A program made the translations under genes and the position numbers. Below are positions 43,768-52,912 of a DNA stretch of 64,000 nucleotides, one piece after another. This DNA is from Mycobacterium sp. E796. GTDB taxonomy: Bacteria > Actinomycetota > Actinomycetes > Mycobacteriales > Mycobacteriaceae. Location: NCBI RefSeq assembly GCF_001672815.1, contig NZ_LZKK01000260.1:1-64000 (forward strand), given 5' to 3'. The stretch's first letter is position 1. Every line of letters starts with the position of its first letter. Under the pieces are notes generated by a model, which was not told where the DNA came from, ran no database searches, and was given only the letters and a program-made list of their open reading frames with translations.

Positions 43768-45282
43768 ATGCCTGCGACGGATAAGCCGAACATCTTGTTC
43801 ATCATGAGCGATGACATCGGTTGGTTTAATGTCAGCTGCTACAACCACGGAATCATGGGGTATCGAACCCCGAACATCGACCGCATCGCCGCTGGGGGGG
43901 CGATGTTCACCGACTTCTACGGCCAACAAAGCTGCACCGCCGGACGCGCCGCCTTCATCACCGGCCAGCAACCGATCCGCACCGGACTAACTAAGGTTGG
44001 GATGCCCGGTGCCAAAGAAGGGCTGAGCGCCGAGGACCCAACCATCGCGCAGTTTTTGAAGAATTTCGGCTATGCGACAGGCCAGTTCGGCAAGAACCAT
44101 CTTGGTGATCGCAACGAGCATCTGCCCACGGTGCATGGCTTTGACGAGTTCTTCGGCAACCTGTATCACCTCAACGCCGAGGAGGAACCCGAGAACGTCG
44201 ACTATCCGAAGGACCCGGCGTTTCGGGAGCGATTCGGCCCACGCGGCGTCCTCCGCTGCAAGGCCAGCGACACCGACGACCCGACCGTCGACGACCGCTT
44301 CGGCAGGGTCGGCAAGCAGGTGATCGAGGACACCGGCCCGCTGACCCGCAAGCGCATGGAGACGGTCGATGAGGAATTCCTCTCCGCCGCAATCAATTTC
44401 GTTGAGCTCAACACGCGAGAAGAGGTGCCCTGGTTCTGCTACTGGAACACCACGCGTATGCATGTCTTCACGCATCTGAAGCCCGAGTCGGAGGGCAAGA
44501 CGGGGCTAGGCGTCTACCCCGACGGAATGGTGGAACTGGACGACTACGTCGGGCAAATGCTGGCAAAGCTCGACGAGCTGGGCGCGGCTGACAACACGGT
44601 CGTGGTGTTCACCACCGACAACGGCGCGGAGGTGCTGTCGTGGCCGGACGGGGGCACCACGCCGTTTCGCGGCGAGAAGGATACCAATTGGGAAGGCGGT
44701 TGGCGCATGCCGTGCGTGATGCGCTGGCCCGGTGTGATCGAGCCCGGCCGAGTGATCAATGACATCGTCTCGTTGCAGGACTTCATACCCACTTTCGCCG
44801 CCGCTGCCGGAGAGCCGGACCTGGTCGAAAAGGTGAAGAAGGGCTATCAGATTGGCGACCGGATGTTCAGGGTGCACATGGACGGGATCAACATGCTGCC
44901 ATTCCTGAGCGGTGAGCAAGAAGACTGCCCACGCGAGGGATTCGTTTACTGGAGCGATGACGGCGACTTGCTGGCGTTGCGGGTAAGGCGCTGGAAGGTG
45001 GTGTTCGCCGAGCAGCGCAGCACCGGGATGGCGGTATGGCGCGAACCTTTCTCGCATCTGCGGTGGCCAAAAACGTTCGACCTGCGCTCCGACCCGTTCG
45101 AGCGCGGCGACGAAAGCGACGTGTACTACGCCAAGTGGGCAGCCGAGCGCACCTTCCTGCTCTACCCCGCCCAAGCCCTCGTCGCACAATGGTTGGAAAG
45201 CTTCAAGGACTTCCCGCCACGGGCCAAAGCGGCCAGCTTCTCGATCGACAAAGTGATGGAACAACTAATGCCGAAAAGCTAA
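43768..45282 (+). CDS. Type I sulfatase (arylsulfatase-like)
   Basis: Formylglycine-dependent sulfatase (504 aa); ATG 43768 follows GGAGG. The alkaline-phosphatase fold is clear: metal-binding SDDIGW at the start, the modification site CTAGR (Cys56, C-x-A-x-R), GKNHLGD with the catalytic Lys/His, and the metal motif TTDNGAE. The motif has Ala/Gly in place of the usual Pro/Ser (CxPSR), as in a recognised sulfatase subgroup. No signal peptide, so probably cytosolic. Substrate unknown. No such gene lies at this position in H37Rv, and its lower GC suggests acquisition. Confidence 0.93.
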   Translation: MPATDKPNILFIMSDDIGWFNVSCYNHGIMGYRTPNIDRIAAGGAMFTDFYGQQSCTAGRAAFITGQQPIRTGLTKVGMPGAKEGLSAEDPTIAQFLKNFGYATGQFGKNHLGDRNEHLPTVHGFDEFFGNLYHLNAEEEPENVDYPKDPAFRERFGPRGVLRCKASDTDDPTVDDRFGRVGKQVIEDTGPLTRKRMETVDEEFLSAAINFVELNTREEVPWFCYWNTTRMHVFTHLKPESEGKTGLGVYPDGMVELDDYVGQMLAKLDELGAADNTVVVFTTDNGAEVLSWPDGGTTPFRGEKDTNWEGGWRMPCVMRWPGVIEPGRVINDIVSLQDFIPTFAAAAGEPDLVEKVKKGYQIGDRMFRVHMDGINMLPFLSGEQEDCPREGFVYWSDDGDLLALRVRRWKVVFAEQRSTGMAVWREPFSHLRWPKTFDLRSDPFERGDESDVYYAKWAAERTFLLYPAQALVAQWLESFKDFPPRAKAASFSIDKVMEQLMPKS

Positions 45283-45318
45283 GGGATGCGCCGAGTCCGG
45301 GCGAGCGCGTAGTCCGCG

Positions 45319-46149
45319 CTAAACCCAGTAGGGCACCCGGGCGCGGTACTGCCGCATCCCGAAGGCCGCCAGCAGCCACCCGACGACGGTCAGGATCAGG
45401 ACCACCACCCAGTGCCGCAGCTCCTGGTGGGCGCCCAGCAGCGGCGCGCGAACGATGTCGAGGTAATGCAGCAGCGGATTGAGTTCGACGATGCTCGCCC
45501 AGTGTCCGGCGCCCTGCTGCCGCAGCGTGTCGTCGTTCCAGATGATTGGCGTCATGAAGAACAGCAGCTGCACGACCGAGAACAACAACGGACCGATGTC
45601 GCGGTAGCGGGTGGCCAGGATGCCGAAACACAGTGACACCCAAATGGAATTGAGCACGATCAGCGCCAAAGCCGGGATGACCGAGAGGTCGGCCCACGAC
45701 CACGGCTTGGGGAAGATGATGGCGACGACGACGTAGATCACGATGTTGTGCGCGAACAACAGCATCTGCCGCCACACCAGCCGGTAGACGTGCACGGAAA
45801 GCGGCGTGGGCAGCTGCTTGATCAGCCCCTCGTTGGCGACGAACACGTCGGCGCCCTCCAGGATCGAGGCGTTGATCAGGTTCCAGATAATCAGCCCGAG
45901 CGTGACGTAGGGCAGGTGGACCGCCAGGTCCAGGTGGAACAGCTTCGAATACAGGCCACCCATCGCCACGGCCGTCGTCCCGGTGGCGATGGTGATCCAG
46001 AACGGTCCCAGCACCGAGCGGCGGTAGCGCTGCTTGATGTCCTGCCAGCCCAGGTGCAGCCACAGCTCGTGCCGACGGAAACCGTCGACCAGGTCGTTGC
46101 GGGCGCGGGTAAAGGTCCGGGACTGCGCGGCGGCGTCAATGAAGGTCAT
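45319..46149 (-). CDS. wzm: ABC-2 transporter permease Wzm (RfbD)
   Basis: Integral permease (276 aa) of the Wzm-Wzt exporter thought to move lipid-linked galactan across the membrane. ATG 46149 follows GGGAGGGACTCC and overlaps the glfT1 stop by 4 nt. The amphipathic N-terminus (GFRRHELWLHLGWQDIKQRYRRS) precedes VLGPFWI and about six helices. Partner ATPase Wzt is two genes upstream, with the galactan-initiating GlfT1 between them. Confidence 0.95.
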   Translation of the reverse strand: MTFIDAAAQSRTFTRARNDLVDGFRRHELWLHLGWQDIKQRYRRSVLGPFWITIATGTTAVAMGGLYSKLFHLDLAVHLPYVTLGLIIWNLINASILEGADVFVANEGLIKQLPTPLSVHVYRLVWRQMLLFAHNIVIYVVVAIIFPKPWSWADLSVIPALALIVLNSIWVSLCFGILATRYRDIGPLLFSVVQLLFFMTPIIWNDDTLRQQGAGHWASIVELNPLLHYLDIVRAPLLGAHQELRHWVVVLILTVVGWLLAAFGMRQYRARVPYWV

Positions 46150-47072
46150 GGAGTCCCTCCCGGCTTGCCGAAGCGCTCGCGACGCCCCAAGCGGCGCAAC
46201 CGAATCCAATCAGACAGGCCCTTGGGGTCGCGGCGGGTCACCAGGAAGAACCAGCCGAACCGGACCCACTCCTGGAACAGCAGCTTGCGCAGGCCCGGCT
46301 GCGCCATCAGGTAGCCGCGGTTGCGGTAGGTGAAGAACCGCTTGGTGGCGTCGTCGGGATACTGCGTGTGCATCCGGCCGCCCAGGATCGGCTTGAACTC
46401 ATCCGATCCGCACGGATGCAGATAGACCGCGTCCAGGCAGGTGCCGAACGGCAGGCCGGAGCGAACCAGCCGGCGGTGCATCTCCACCTCGTCGCCGCGC
46501 ACGAACAGCCGCAGGTCCGGCACGCCGATCGACTCCAGCGTCGACGCCTTGAACAGCGCCCCGTTGAACAACGACGCGATCCCGCGCAGCAGATCCTGCC
46601 CGGCCTCGGTGCGCAATTCGCTTGTCCGCCTGCGCCATACCAGGCCGCGGCGCAGCGGGAACGCCAGCCGCTCCGGATCGTCCATGTTGCACACCATCGG
46701 CGACACCTCGGCCAGGCCGTACTTCTCGGCGCAGGCCAGCAGCGTCGCCAGCACGTTCGAGTCCTGGGGCCGCCCGTCGTCGTCGGCGAGCCACACCCAG
46801 TCGGCGCCCTGCGCCAGCGCGTGCAGCATGCCCAGCGCGAAACCGCCCGCGCCGCCGAGGTTTCGGCGCGAGCCCAGGTAGGTCGTCGAAATGGGTTGGC
46901 CGGCAACCAGATCCCGGACATGGCCGGACCCGGCGCCTTCGCCGGAAAAATCATTGTCGACCACGATCAGGTGATCCGGCAACCGCGTCTGGCTGCTGAG
47001 CGCGTCCAGCGATTTGGCGAGCTCGTCGGGGCGCCGGTGGGTGACCACGACGGCGAAGACGCTGTCGCTCAT
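46146..47072 (-). CDS. glfT1: Galactofuranosyltransferase GlfT1
   Basis: GT2-family enzyme (308 aa) that adds the first two galactofuranose residues to the decaprenyl-PP-GlcNAc-Rha primer. ATG 47072 (MSDSVFAVVVTHRRPDEL) overlaps the wzt stop by 4 nt. Visible: nucleotide-binding VVVTHRRP, VDND, the GGAGGFALGM loop and the metal motif WLADDDG; FVRGDEVEMHRRL and YLHPCGSDEFKP follow. It feeds GlfT2 at the left of the window. Confidence 0.96.
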   Translation of the reverse strand: MSDSVFAVVVTHRRPDELAKSLDALSSQTRLPDHLIVVDNDFSGEGAGSGHVRDLVAGQPISTTYLGSRRNLGGAGGFALGMLHALAQGADWVWLADDDGRPQDSNVLATLLACAEKYGLAEVSPMVCNMDDPERLAFPLRRGLVWRRRTSELRTEAGQDLLRGIASLFNGALFKASTLESIGVPDLRLFVRGDEVEMHRRLVRSGLPFGTCLDAVYLHPCGSDEFKPILGGRMHTQYPDDATKRFFTYRNRGYLMAQPGLRKLLFQEWVRFGWFFLVTRRDPKGLSDWIRLRRLGRRERFGKPGGTP

Positions 47073-47878
47073 GGCTGTCCGGCAGTCTCGGCCAGCACCT
47101 CGCGCACATGCCGGGCCGCGTCCTCGCCCTCGTACGCGCGCACCACGTCCTCGATGCCACCCGACATGCGGATGACGCCGTGGTCGATCCACATCGCCGT
47201 CTTGCACAGCCGGGCCAAGAACTCATTGGAATGGCTTGCGAACACCAGGATTCCGGAGCGCTCCACCAGGCGCTGCAGCCGGGTCTGGGCCTTCTTCAGG
47301 AAGTCGGCGTCCACCGCACCGATGCCCTCGTCCAGTAGCAGGATCTCGGGGTCGATGCTGGTGACCACGCCCATCGCCAGGCGGACCCGCATACCGGTGG
47401 AGTAGGTGCGCAGCGGCATCGACAGGTAGTCGCCGAGCTCGGTGAACTCGGCGATCTCGTCGACCTTGGACATCATCTGCTTTCGGGTCTGCCCGAGAAA
47501 CAGGCCACGGATGATGATGTTCTCGTAGCCCGAGATCTCCGGGTCCATGCCCACCCCGAGGTCGAACACCGGCGCGACCCGGCCGGTGACCTTCGCCCAG
47601 CCGCGGGTGGGCTCGTAGATGCCCGAAAGTAGGCGCAGCAGAGTCGATTTCCCGGCCCCGTTGTGGCCGACGAGACCGACCCGGTCGCCGAGCTCGAGCT
47701 TCATCGTGATGTCGCGCAACGCCTCAACGACGACGACGTTGGAACTGTTGCGACCGATCGTGCCACCCGCCTTGCCCAGGAACGCCTTCTTCAACGACCG
47801 CGATTTGGCGTCGAAGATGGGAAATTCCACCCACGCGTCGCGCGTCTCGATGTGCGGACCCGGCCCCGGCAGCGTCAT
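47069..47878 (-). CDS. wzt: ABC transporter ATP-binding protein Wzt (RfbE)
   Basis: ATPase (269 aa) energising Wzm. Walker A GHNGAGKST, signature YSTGMRVRLAM, Walker B EILLLDEGIGAVD and H-loop FASHSNEF are all present. ATG 47878 (MTLPGPGPHIETRDAWVEF) is 5 nt after the bpa stop. Lacks the large C-terminal carbohydrate-binding domain of O9a-type Wzt, as in other mycobacteria. Confidence 0.96.
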   Translation of the reverse strand: MTLPGPGPHIETRDAWVEFPIFDAKSRSLKKAFLGKAGGTIGRNSSNVVVVEALRDITMKLELGDRVGLVGHNGAGKSTLLRLLSGIYEPTRGWAKVTGRVAPVFDLGVGMDPEISGYENIIIRGLFLGQTRKQMMSKVDEIAEFTELGDYLSMPLRTYSTGMRVRLAMGVVTSIDPEILLLDEGIGAVDADFLKKAQTRLQRLVERSGILVFASHSNEFLARLCKTAMWIDHGVIRMSGGIEDVVRAYEGEDAARHVREVLAETAGQP

Positions 47879-47883
47879 TGTGG

Positions 47884-48429
47884 TTACAGGTATTGGCCGG
47901 TGCCCGAACCCGGGCCGTGGCCCGACCTGATACCCGGCGGAAGCGCCCCCTGGCGCATCTGCTCCAGCTGCGCGCGGGCGGCCATCTGCTGGGCGAACAG
48001 CGCGGTCTGGATGCCGTGGAACAGCCCTTCCAGCCACCCGACCAGCTGCGCCTGCGCGATGCGCAACTCGGCGTCCGACGGCGCGGCGTCCTCGTTGAAC
48101 GGCAGGGTGAGCCGATCGAGCTCCTCACGCAGTTCCGGCGCCAGGCCGTCCTCGAGCTCGCGGATGCTGGTGGCGTGGATGTCGCGCAGCCGGTTTCGGC
48201 TGGCCTCGTCCAGCGGTGCGGCGCGCACCTCTTCCAGCAGCTGCTTGATCATCGTGCCGATCCGCATCACCTTGGCGGGCTGCTCGACGAGATCGGTAAG
48301 GGAGCGCTCGTCGGAGTCGGCGTCACTGTCGGCGTCGTGAAGCGCCATGATCCGGGGGTCGACGCCGCCGATCACCTCGATGCCGTCGGCGTCCGGGCCG
48401 TCGTTGCCGTTACTCAATCCGTTCACCAT
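47884..48429 (-). CDS. bpa: Bacterial proteasome activator Bpa (PafE)
   Basis: ATP-independent ring-forming activator of the mycobacterial 20S proteasome (181 aa). The helical core (VEQPAKVMRIGTMIKQLLEE, LVGWLEGLFHGIQTALFAQQ) is followed by a Gly-rich tail ending GQYL, the C-terminal motif that docks into the proteasome alpha ring. Acidic, disordered N-terminus. Its place inside the galactan export operon is conserved in mycobacteria although its work is unrelated. Confidence 0.96.
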   Translation of the reverse strand: MVNGLSNGNDGPDADGIEVIGGVDPRIMALHDADSDADSDERSLTDLVEQPAKVMRIGTMIKQLLEEVRAAPLDEASRNRLRDIHATSIRELEDGLAPELREELDRLTLPFNEDAAPSDAELRIAQAQLVGWLEGLFHGIQTALFAQQMAARAQLEQMRQGALPPGIRSGHGPGSGTGQYL

Positions 48430-48441
48430 CCTCTTGTGCGG

Positions 48442-50418
48442 CTATGGGGGCGGCGCGCTGTCCTCGCGGTCCGCGCGCCATTCGAAGATTCGAGCCCCGC
48501 CATTGTCGTAGATCATCGTCCACGACTTCGACTTATCCAGAGACACTAGTCCTTCGGGTGTGGCAAACCCTCTGACGTTGGGCGCGCTGGTCAAGATGTA
48601 CCTGATATTGAGCGCTTTAATCGCCTCGACCACCTTGGGATCGGATTCACCCCTGCGTGCCGAGATCCAGAAGATGTAGCGGTAGTAGCCCGGACCCGTC
48701 TGCTGCGGGAAGTCGTAGTGGGTCCACAACGGGTGCAGGTCGGCCACCGCGTACATCCACGCGGTGCCGTCGACGTTGGAGTTGCCGATCAGGGTGTTGC
48801 GGGCACCGGGCAGCTTGGCCAGATACGCCATCGCCATCAGGTCTCGCTGGTCGATGATCACCGAGTCGTACTTGTCGCCGAACAACACCAGGTGCCGGTA
48901 GAGGTATTGCCGGCCGGCCACCAGGACGGCCGCCACCAGCAGGAACGCCGTCGCCGCGGTCCAGACGGGGGCGGGCAGCCGGGTGAACCGCTCGGTGAGC
49001 CGCTTCGCGAGGGCGACGAAGCCCACGACGATCGCGAACAACGCGATGCCCGCCATCGGGGTCGCCAGCATCGTCACCACCGCCGAGAGCCGGCGCGGAT
49101 CGTTGTAGAAGAACTGGCTGAACACCTCGATCGCCCGGCCGAGCGGATTGCGAAAGGGCGCCCCAGAGTAGATCGTCGCCACGGTCAGCACCAGCCAGAC
49201 GGCGGGTGGCCACCAGATCCTCTTGTACAGCAGGATCGCCATGCCGATGAACGCCAAAAACACCAGGCTGTATTGGGTCGGGAAGTCGTTGAGGTGGCGG
49301 GTGTGCAGCAGCAGCGCATCGATCACCCCCTGCTTCACGCTCTTGAAGCTGGGGAACGCGTGCCCGGCGATGATGTCGGCCTGCCGCAGCACACCGAGGA
49401 ATTGCGGAGCCAGGATCGCGGCGGTGGGCACGGCCACGGCGGCCAGGGTCAGCGCGTCGGTGAGGCGGCCGCGCACCGGATGCCACAGCGCGTCCAGCAG
49501 CCACCAGGCGAGCAGGAAGAGGATGACGATGAACCCCCCGGTCAGGTGCACCGAGAGGACACCCACCAGCGCCAGCACGGCCGCCGGGATGCGGTCGCGG
49601 TGCCGCAGCGTCGAGGCGATCAGCACGAACGTCGGGATCGCGACGCCGTACGCGGCCAGGTTGGGCATCGCCGCGACGCCGAACTCGACGTAGGGCACCG
49701 ACGTGAACGACGCCGACAGCGCGGCGGCGGTGGCGGACACGCTCGCGGCGCGCCACTGGCTGCTGATGGGGCGCAGCAGGAACCAGGTGAGGGTGGCGGC
49801 GCTGGAGGGAAACAGCCAGACCGACGCGGCCAACGAATTCAGGGTGTAGCCGGTGGTGGGCGCCGCGCCGGTGAGCTGACAGTAGACGGCGGTCAGCGCG
49901 TGGAACACCGATGGGTAGTAGAGCGGTTGATGGGTCTCGACGTTGCGGAGTTCGCCCATGTGGGTCGAGGACGCCTGACCGGTGTCGAGCATGAAGCGCA
50001 CCTCGTTGGCGTGCCAGACGGCGTCCCAGGTGCTCGGGATGGACTGCCAGTGCGTGAGGCCGCGATAGCCGGCCCACATGATCAGCGCCGCGCCCAACAG
50101 CACACCGGCGGCCACCGTCACCGCGGGCCAGCGGCTGACCCCGCGAGCCTCGGCCTCGGGATCGCGATAACGGGCGAGCGCCAACTGCAAACCCGTCGCC
50201 ACCACGCACACCACCGCCAGCGCGGCGAGCGCAGTCCATCCGTTCCACGGGACGCCGAGCGCACCGAGCGGGATAATTGCCAGCGCCACAACGCCGTACG
50301 TCAGCGCAGGACCCACCGCGATGGCCACCGGCCACGTCAGCTGTGTGATGCGCGCGACTATCACACCCGGCGCGATCAGCAAGAACAGTGCGATCAGCGT
50401 TCCGGTCCACAGGCCCAC
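48442..50418 (-). CDS. GT-C glycosyltransferase, Rv3779-like (arabinogalactan galactosaminyltransferase)
   Basis: Polytopic GT-C protein (658 aa from GTG 50418; a GTG at 50502 would add 28 residues that lack a membrane segment). Rv3779 was implicated in adding the galactosamine substituent of arabinogalactan from a polyprenyl-phosphate donor. Visible: first helix TLIALFLLIAPGVIVARI, the periplasmic loop STWDAVWHANEVRF with acidic residues, and about twelve helices before a soluble C-terminal part. First gene of the leftward Rv3779-bpa-wzt-glfT1-wzm group, 12 nt before bpa. Confidence 0.9.
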   Translation of the reverse strand: MGLWTGTLIALFLLIAPGVIVARITQLTWPVAIAVGPALTYGVVALAIIPLGALGVPWNGWTALAALAVVCVVATGLQLALARYRDPEAEARGVSRWPAVTVAAGVLLGAALIMWAGYRGLTHWQSIPSTWDAVWHANEVRFMLDTGQASSTHMGELRNVETHQPLYYPSVFHALTAVYCQLTGAAPTTGYTLNSLAASVWLFPSSAATLTWFLLRPISSQWRAASVSATAAALSASFTSVPYVEFGVAAMPNLAAYGVAIPTFVLIASTLRHRDRIPAAVLALVGVLSVHLTGGFIVILFLLAWWLLDALWHPVRGRLTDALTLAAVAVPTAAILAPQFLGVLRQADIIAGHAFPSFKSVKQGVIDALLLHTRHLNDFPTQYSLVFLAFIGMAILLYKRIWWPPAVWLVLTVATIYSGAPFRNPLGRAIEVFSQFFYNDPRRLSAVVTMLATPMAGIALFAIVVGFVALAKRLTERFTRLPAPVWTAATAFLLVAAVLVAGRQYLYRHLVLFGDKYDSVIIDQRDLMAMAYLAKLPGARNTLIGNSNVDGTAWMYAVADLHPLWTHYDFPQQTGPGYYRYIFWISARRGESDPKVVEAIKALNIRYILTSAPNVRGFATPEGLVSLDKSKSWTMIYDNGGARIFEWRADREDSAPPP

Positions 50419-50540
50419 TGGACTAGTATGGCTGCCCGGGTGACTCGGCTCGCCAAGCCACCATCCGGCTTGGATCGCCGAGGGGGCACCCGCTACCGTC
50501 ACAATTTTCGCGAAATTGCGGAAGCCTTAAGGTGGCTGTC

Positions 50541-51737
50541 ATGGCTTACGACGTCGCCCGGGTGCGCGGACTGCATCCGTCGTTGGGTGACGGGTGGGTG
50601 CACTTCGACGCGCCGGTCGGCATGCTCATCCCGGACTCCGTGGCGACGACGGTGTCGACGGCCTTCCGCCGGTCCGCCGCCACCATGGTCGGGGCGCACC
50701 CGTCGGCGCGGCGCAGCGCCGCCGTGCTGGAGGCCGCGCGCGCTGCCGTCGCCGACCTGTTCAACGCGGACCCGGCGGGCGTCGTGCTCGGCGCCGATCG
50801 CGCCATCCTGCTGTCGTCGTTGGCCGAGGCGTCGTCGTCACGGGCCGGCCTGGGCTACGAGGTGATCGTCAGCCGACTCGACGACGAGGCCAACATCGCG
50901 CCCTGGCTGCGCGCGGCACACCGCTACGGCGCCAAGGTGAAATGGGCCGAGATCGACATCGAGACCGGTGAGCTGCCGACCTGGCAGTGGGAGAGCCTGA
51001 TCGGGAAGTCGACGCGGCTGGTCGCCGTCGCGTCGGCGTCGGCGACGCTGGGCACGGTCACCGATCTGCGGGCGATGACCAAGCTGGTGCACGAAGTGGG
51101 CGGGCTGGTTGTCGTCGACCATTCCGCCGCGGCGCCGTACCGACTGCTCGACGTCAAGGAGACCGACGCCGACGTCGTCGCAGTCAACGCCCTGGCGTGG
51201 GGCGGTCCCCCGATCGGTGCGATGGTCCTTCGCGATCCGGCGCTGATCAACTCGTTCAGCGCCGTCTCGTCCGATCCCCAGGCCGTCGGCCCGGCGCGCC
51301 TCGAGGTCGGCGCGCATCAATTCGGCCTGCTGGCCGGGTTGGTCGCCAGCATCGAGTACCTCGCGTCGCTCGACGAGTCGGCCCGCGGCAGCCGGCGCGA
51401 ACGCCTGTCGGTTTCGACGCAGTCGGCCGCCGCGTATCTGAACCGGGTCTTCGACTACCTCATGGTGTCCTTGCGGTCGCTGCCGCTGGTGATGGTGATC
51501 GGCCGCCCCGAGGCGCAGATCCCGGTGGTCAGCTTCGCGGTGCAGGACGTCCCCGCCGAGCGGGTGGTGCAACGCTTGGCGGACAACGGGATTCTCGCCG
51601 TCACCAACGAGAGCTCCCGCGCGCTGGATGTGCTGGGCGTCAACGACGTGGGTGGCGCCGTCACCGTCGGCCTGGCGCATTACTCGACGACGGCCGAGGT
51701 CGACCAGCTGGTGCGGGCGCTCGCGTCGCTGGGCTGA
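50541..51737 (+). CDS. Aminotransferase class V-fold protein lacking the PLP lysine (Rv3778c-like)
   Basis: Product of 398 aa related to cysteine desulfurases. ATG 50541 is chosen by family length and AAGGTGG upstream (GTG 50532 is the alternative). Fold-type I blocks are present: [28 protein letters not shown] and [14 protein letters not shown]. Odd: the motif that should carry the Schiff-base lysine (S-x-H-K-x-x-G-P) reads NALAWGGPP, with Leu218-Ala219 in place of His-Lys. It therefore may not act as a normal PLP enzyme. Divergent from the Rv3779-like gene. Confidence 0.88.
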   Translation: MAYDVARVRGLHPSLGDGWVHFDAPVGMLIPDSVATTVSTAFRRSAATMVGAHPSARRSAAVLEAARAAVADLFNADPAGVVLGADRAILLSSLAEASSSRAGLGYEVIVSRLDDEANIAPWLRAAHRYGAKVKWAEIDIETGELPTWQWESLIGKSTRLVAVASASATLGTVTDLRAMTKLVHEVGGLVVVDHSAAAPYRLLDVKETDADVVAVNALAWGGPPIGAMVLRDPALINSFSAVSSDPQAVGPARLEVGAHQFGLLAGLVASIEYLASLDESARGSRRERLSVSTQSAAAYLNRVFDYLMVSLRSLPLVMVIGRPEAQIPVVSFAVQDVPAERVVQRLADNGILAVTNESSRALDVLGVNDVGGAVTVGLAHYSTTAEVDQLVRALASLG

Positions 51738-51815
51738 CTCATTTAGGCCGCGAGCCGAACCACACTGCGAAAATCCGGGCCAGAATTCGCAGCCAGGTTG
51801 GGTTCGCGAACAGGC

Positions 51816-52784
51816 CTAGACGGTCAGCACGATCTTTCCGGTGATCTTGCCCGCCACCAGCTGCTGGTGCGCCTCGGCGGCCTGCTGGATGGGCATGCGC
51901 GCGCCGATGATCGGCCGGACCCTGCCCTCGGCGATCATCGGCCACACCGAGGCCGTCACGGCCTGCACGATCTCGGTCTTGCTGTTCGGGCCGGTCACCG
52001 GCCGGGCCCGCAGCGTGGTGCCGATCACCCGCGCCCGCTTGGCCAGCAGCTTGCCGATGTTGAGCTCGCCCTTGATCCCGCCCTGCATGCCGATGATGAC
52101 CAGCTGGCCGTCGGTGGCCAGCGCGTCGATATTGCGGTCCAGGTACGCGGCGCCCATGATGTCGAAAATCACGTCAGCACCGCCGTTTTCCTGCAGCCGC
52201 GCGACGAAGTCCTCGTCGCGATAGTTGATGGTGATCTCGGCGCCCAGCTGCCGGCAGAACTCCAGCTTCTCCGCCGACCCGGCCGTGATGGCCACCCGCG
52301 CCCCCAGCGCCCGCGCGACCTGGATCGCGTGGCTGCCGATACCGCTGGCTCCGCCGTGCATCAGCAGCAGCTGCCCCTTGCCCAGGTGGGCGACCATCAC
52401 CAGGTTCGACCACACCGTGCACGCGACCTCCGGCAACCCCGCGGCGTCGACCAGGTCCACCCCGTCGGGGAGCGGCATCACCTGCCCGGCGGGGACGGCG
52501 ACGTATTCGGCGTAGCCGCCGCCCGCGAGCAGCGCGCAAACCTGTTGTCCGACGGGCCATTCCGTCACACCCGAGCCGGCGTCGGCGACGACGCCGGACA
52601 CCTCCATGCCGATGATCTCGCTGGCCCCCGGCGGAGGCGGATACTTGCCGGCGGCCTGCAGCACGTCGGCGCGGTTGACGCCGGCCGCGGCGACCTTGAT
52701 CAGCACCTCGCCCGGGCCGGCGGTGACATCGGGCACCTCTTGCCAGGACAGTTGGTCGGGGGATTCGGCGACAATCGCGCGCAT
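51816..52784 (-). CDS. NAD(P)H-quinone oxidoreductase (MDR family, Rv3777-like)
   Basis: Medium-chain zinc-independent reductase of the quinone oxidoreductase group (322 aa). GroES-like N-terminal domain (VKVAAAGVNRADVLQAAGKYPPPPG) and a Rossmann domain with MHGGASGIGSHAIQVARALGA. The substrate is not determined; such enzymes usually reduce quinones or enoyl groups. Cytosolic. Convergent with the preceding PLP-fold gene. Confidence 0.93.
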   Translation of the reverse strand: MRAIVAESPDQLSWQEVPDVTAGPGEVLIKVAAAGVNRADVLQAAGKYPPPPGASEIIGMEVSGVVADAGSGVTEWPVGQQVCALLAGGGYAEYVAVPAGQVMPLPDGVDLVDAAGLPEVACTVWSNLVMVAHLGKGQLLLMHGGASGIGSHAIQVARALGARVAITAGSAEKLEFCRQLGAEITINYRDEDFVARLQENGGADVIFDIMGAAYLDRNIDALATDGQLVIIGMQGGIKGELNIGKLLAKRARVIGTTLRARPVTGPNSKTEIVQAVTASVWPMIAEGRVRPIIGARMPIQQAAEAHQQLVAGKITGKIVLTV

Positions 52785-52821
52785 GGAGGCGACGTTACTA
52801 GTCCCCGTTACCCTTATGGGC

Positions 52822-52908
52822 GGTGGCGTGGCAGAGCGGCCTAATGCACTCGCCTTGAAAGCGAGAGACGGCTAAAACCGTCCGGGGGTTCAAATCCCTC
52901 CGCCACCG
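52822..52908 (+). tRNA. tRNA-Ser (anticodon UGA)
   Basis: Acceptor stem GGTGGCG/CGCCACC, long variable arm typical of serine tRNA, anticodon loop CTTGAAA with anticodon TGA, T-loop GGTTCAAATCC. No encoded CCA. About 87 nt, discriminator G. Confidence 0.96.
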
Positions 52909-52912
52909 CCGG

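Noticed and set aside
43459-43971. Minus-strand open frame overlapping the sulfatase start
   Set aside because: Overlaps the clear sulfatase N-terminus and the intergenic gap, and shows no family features.
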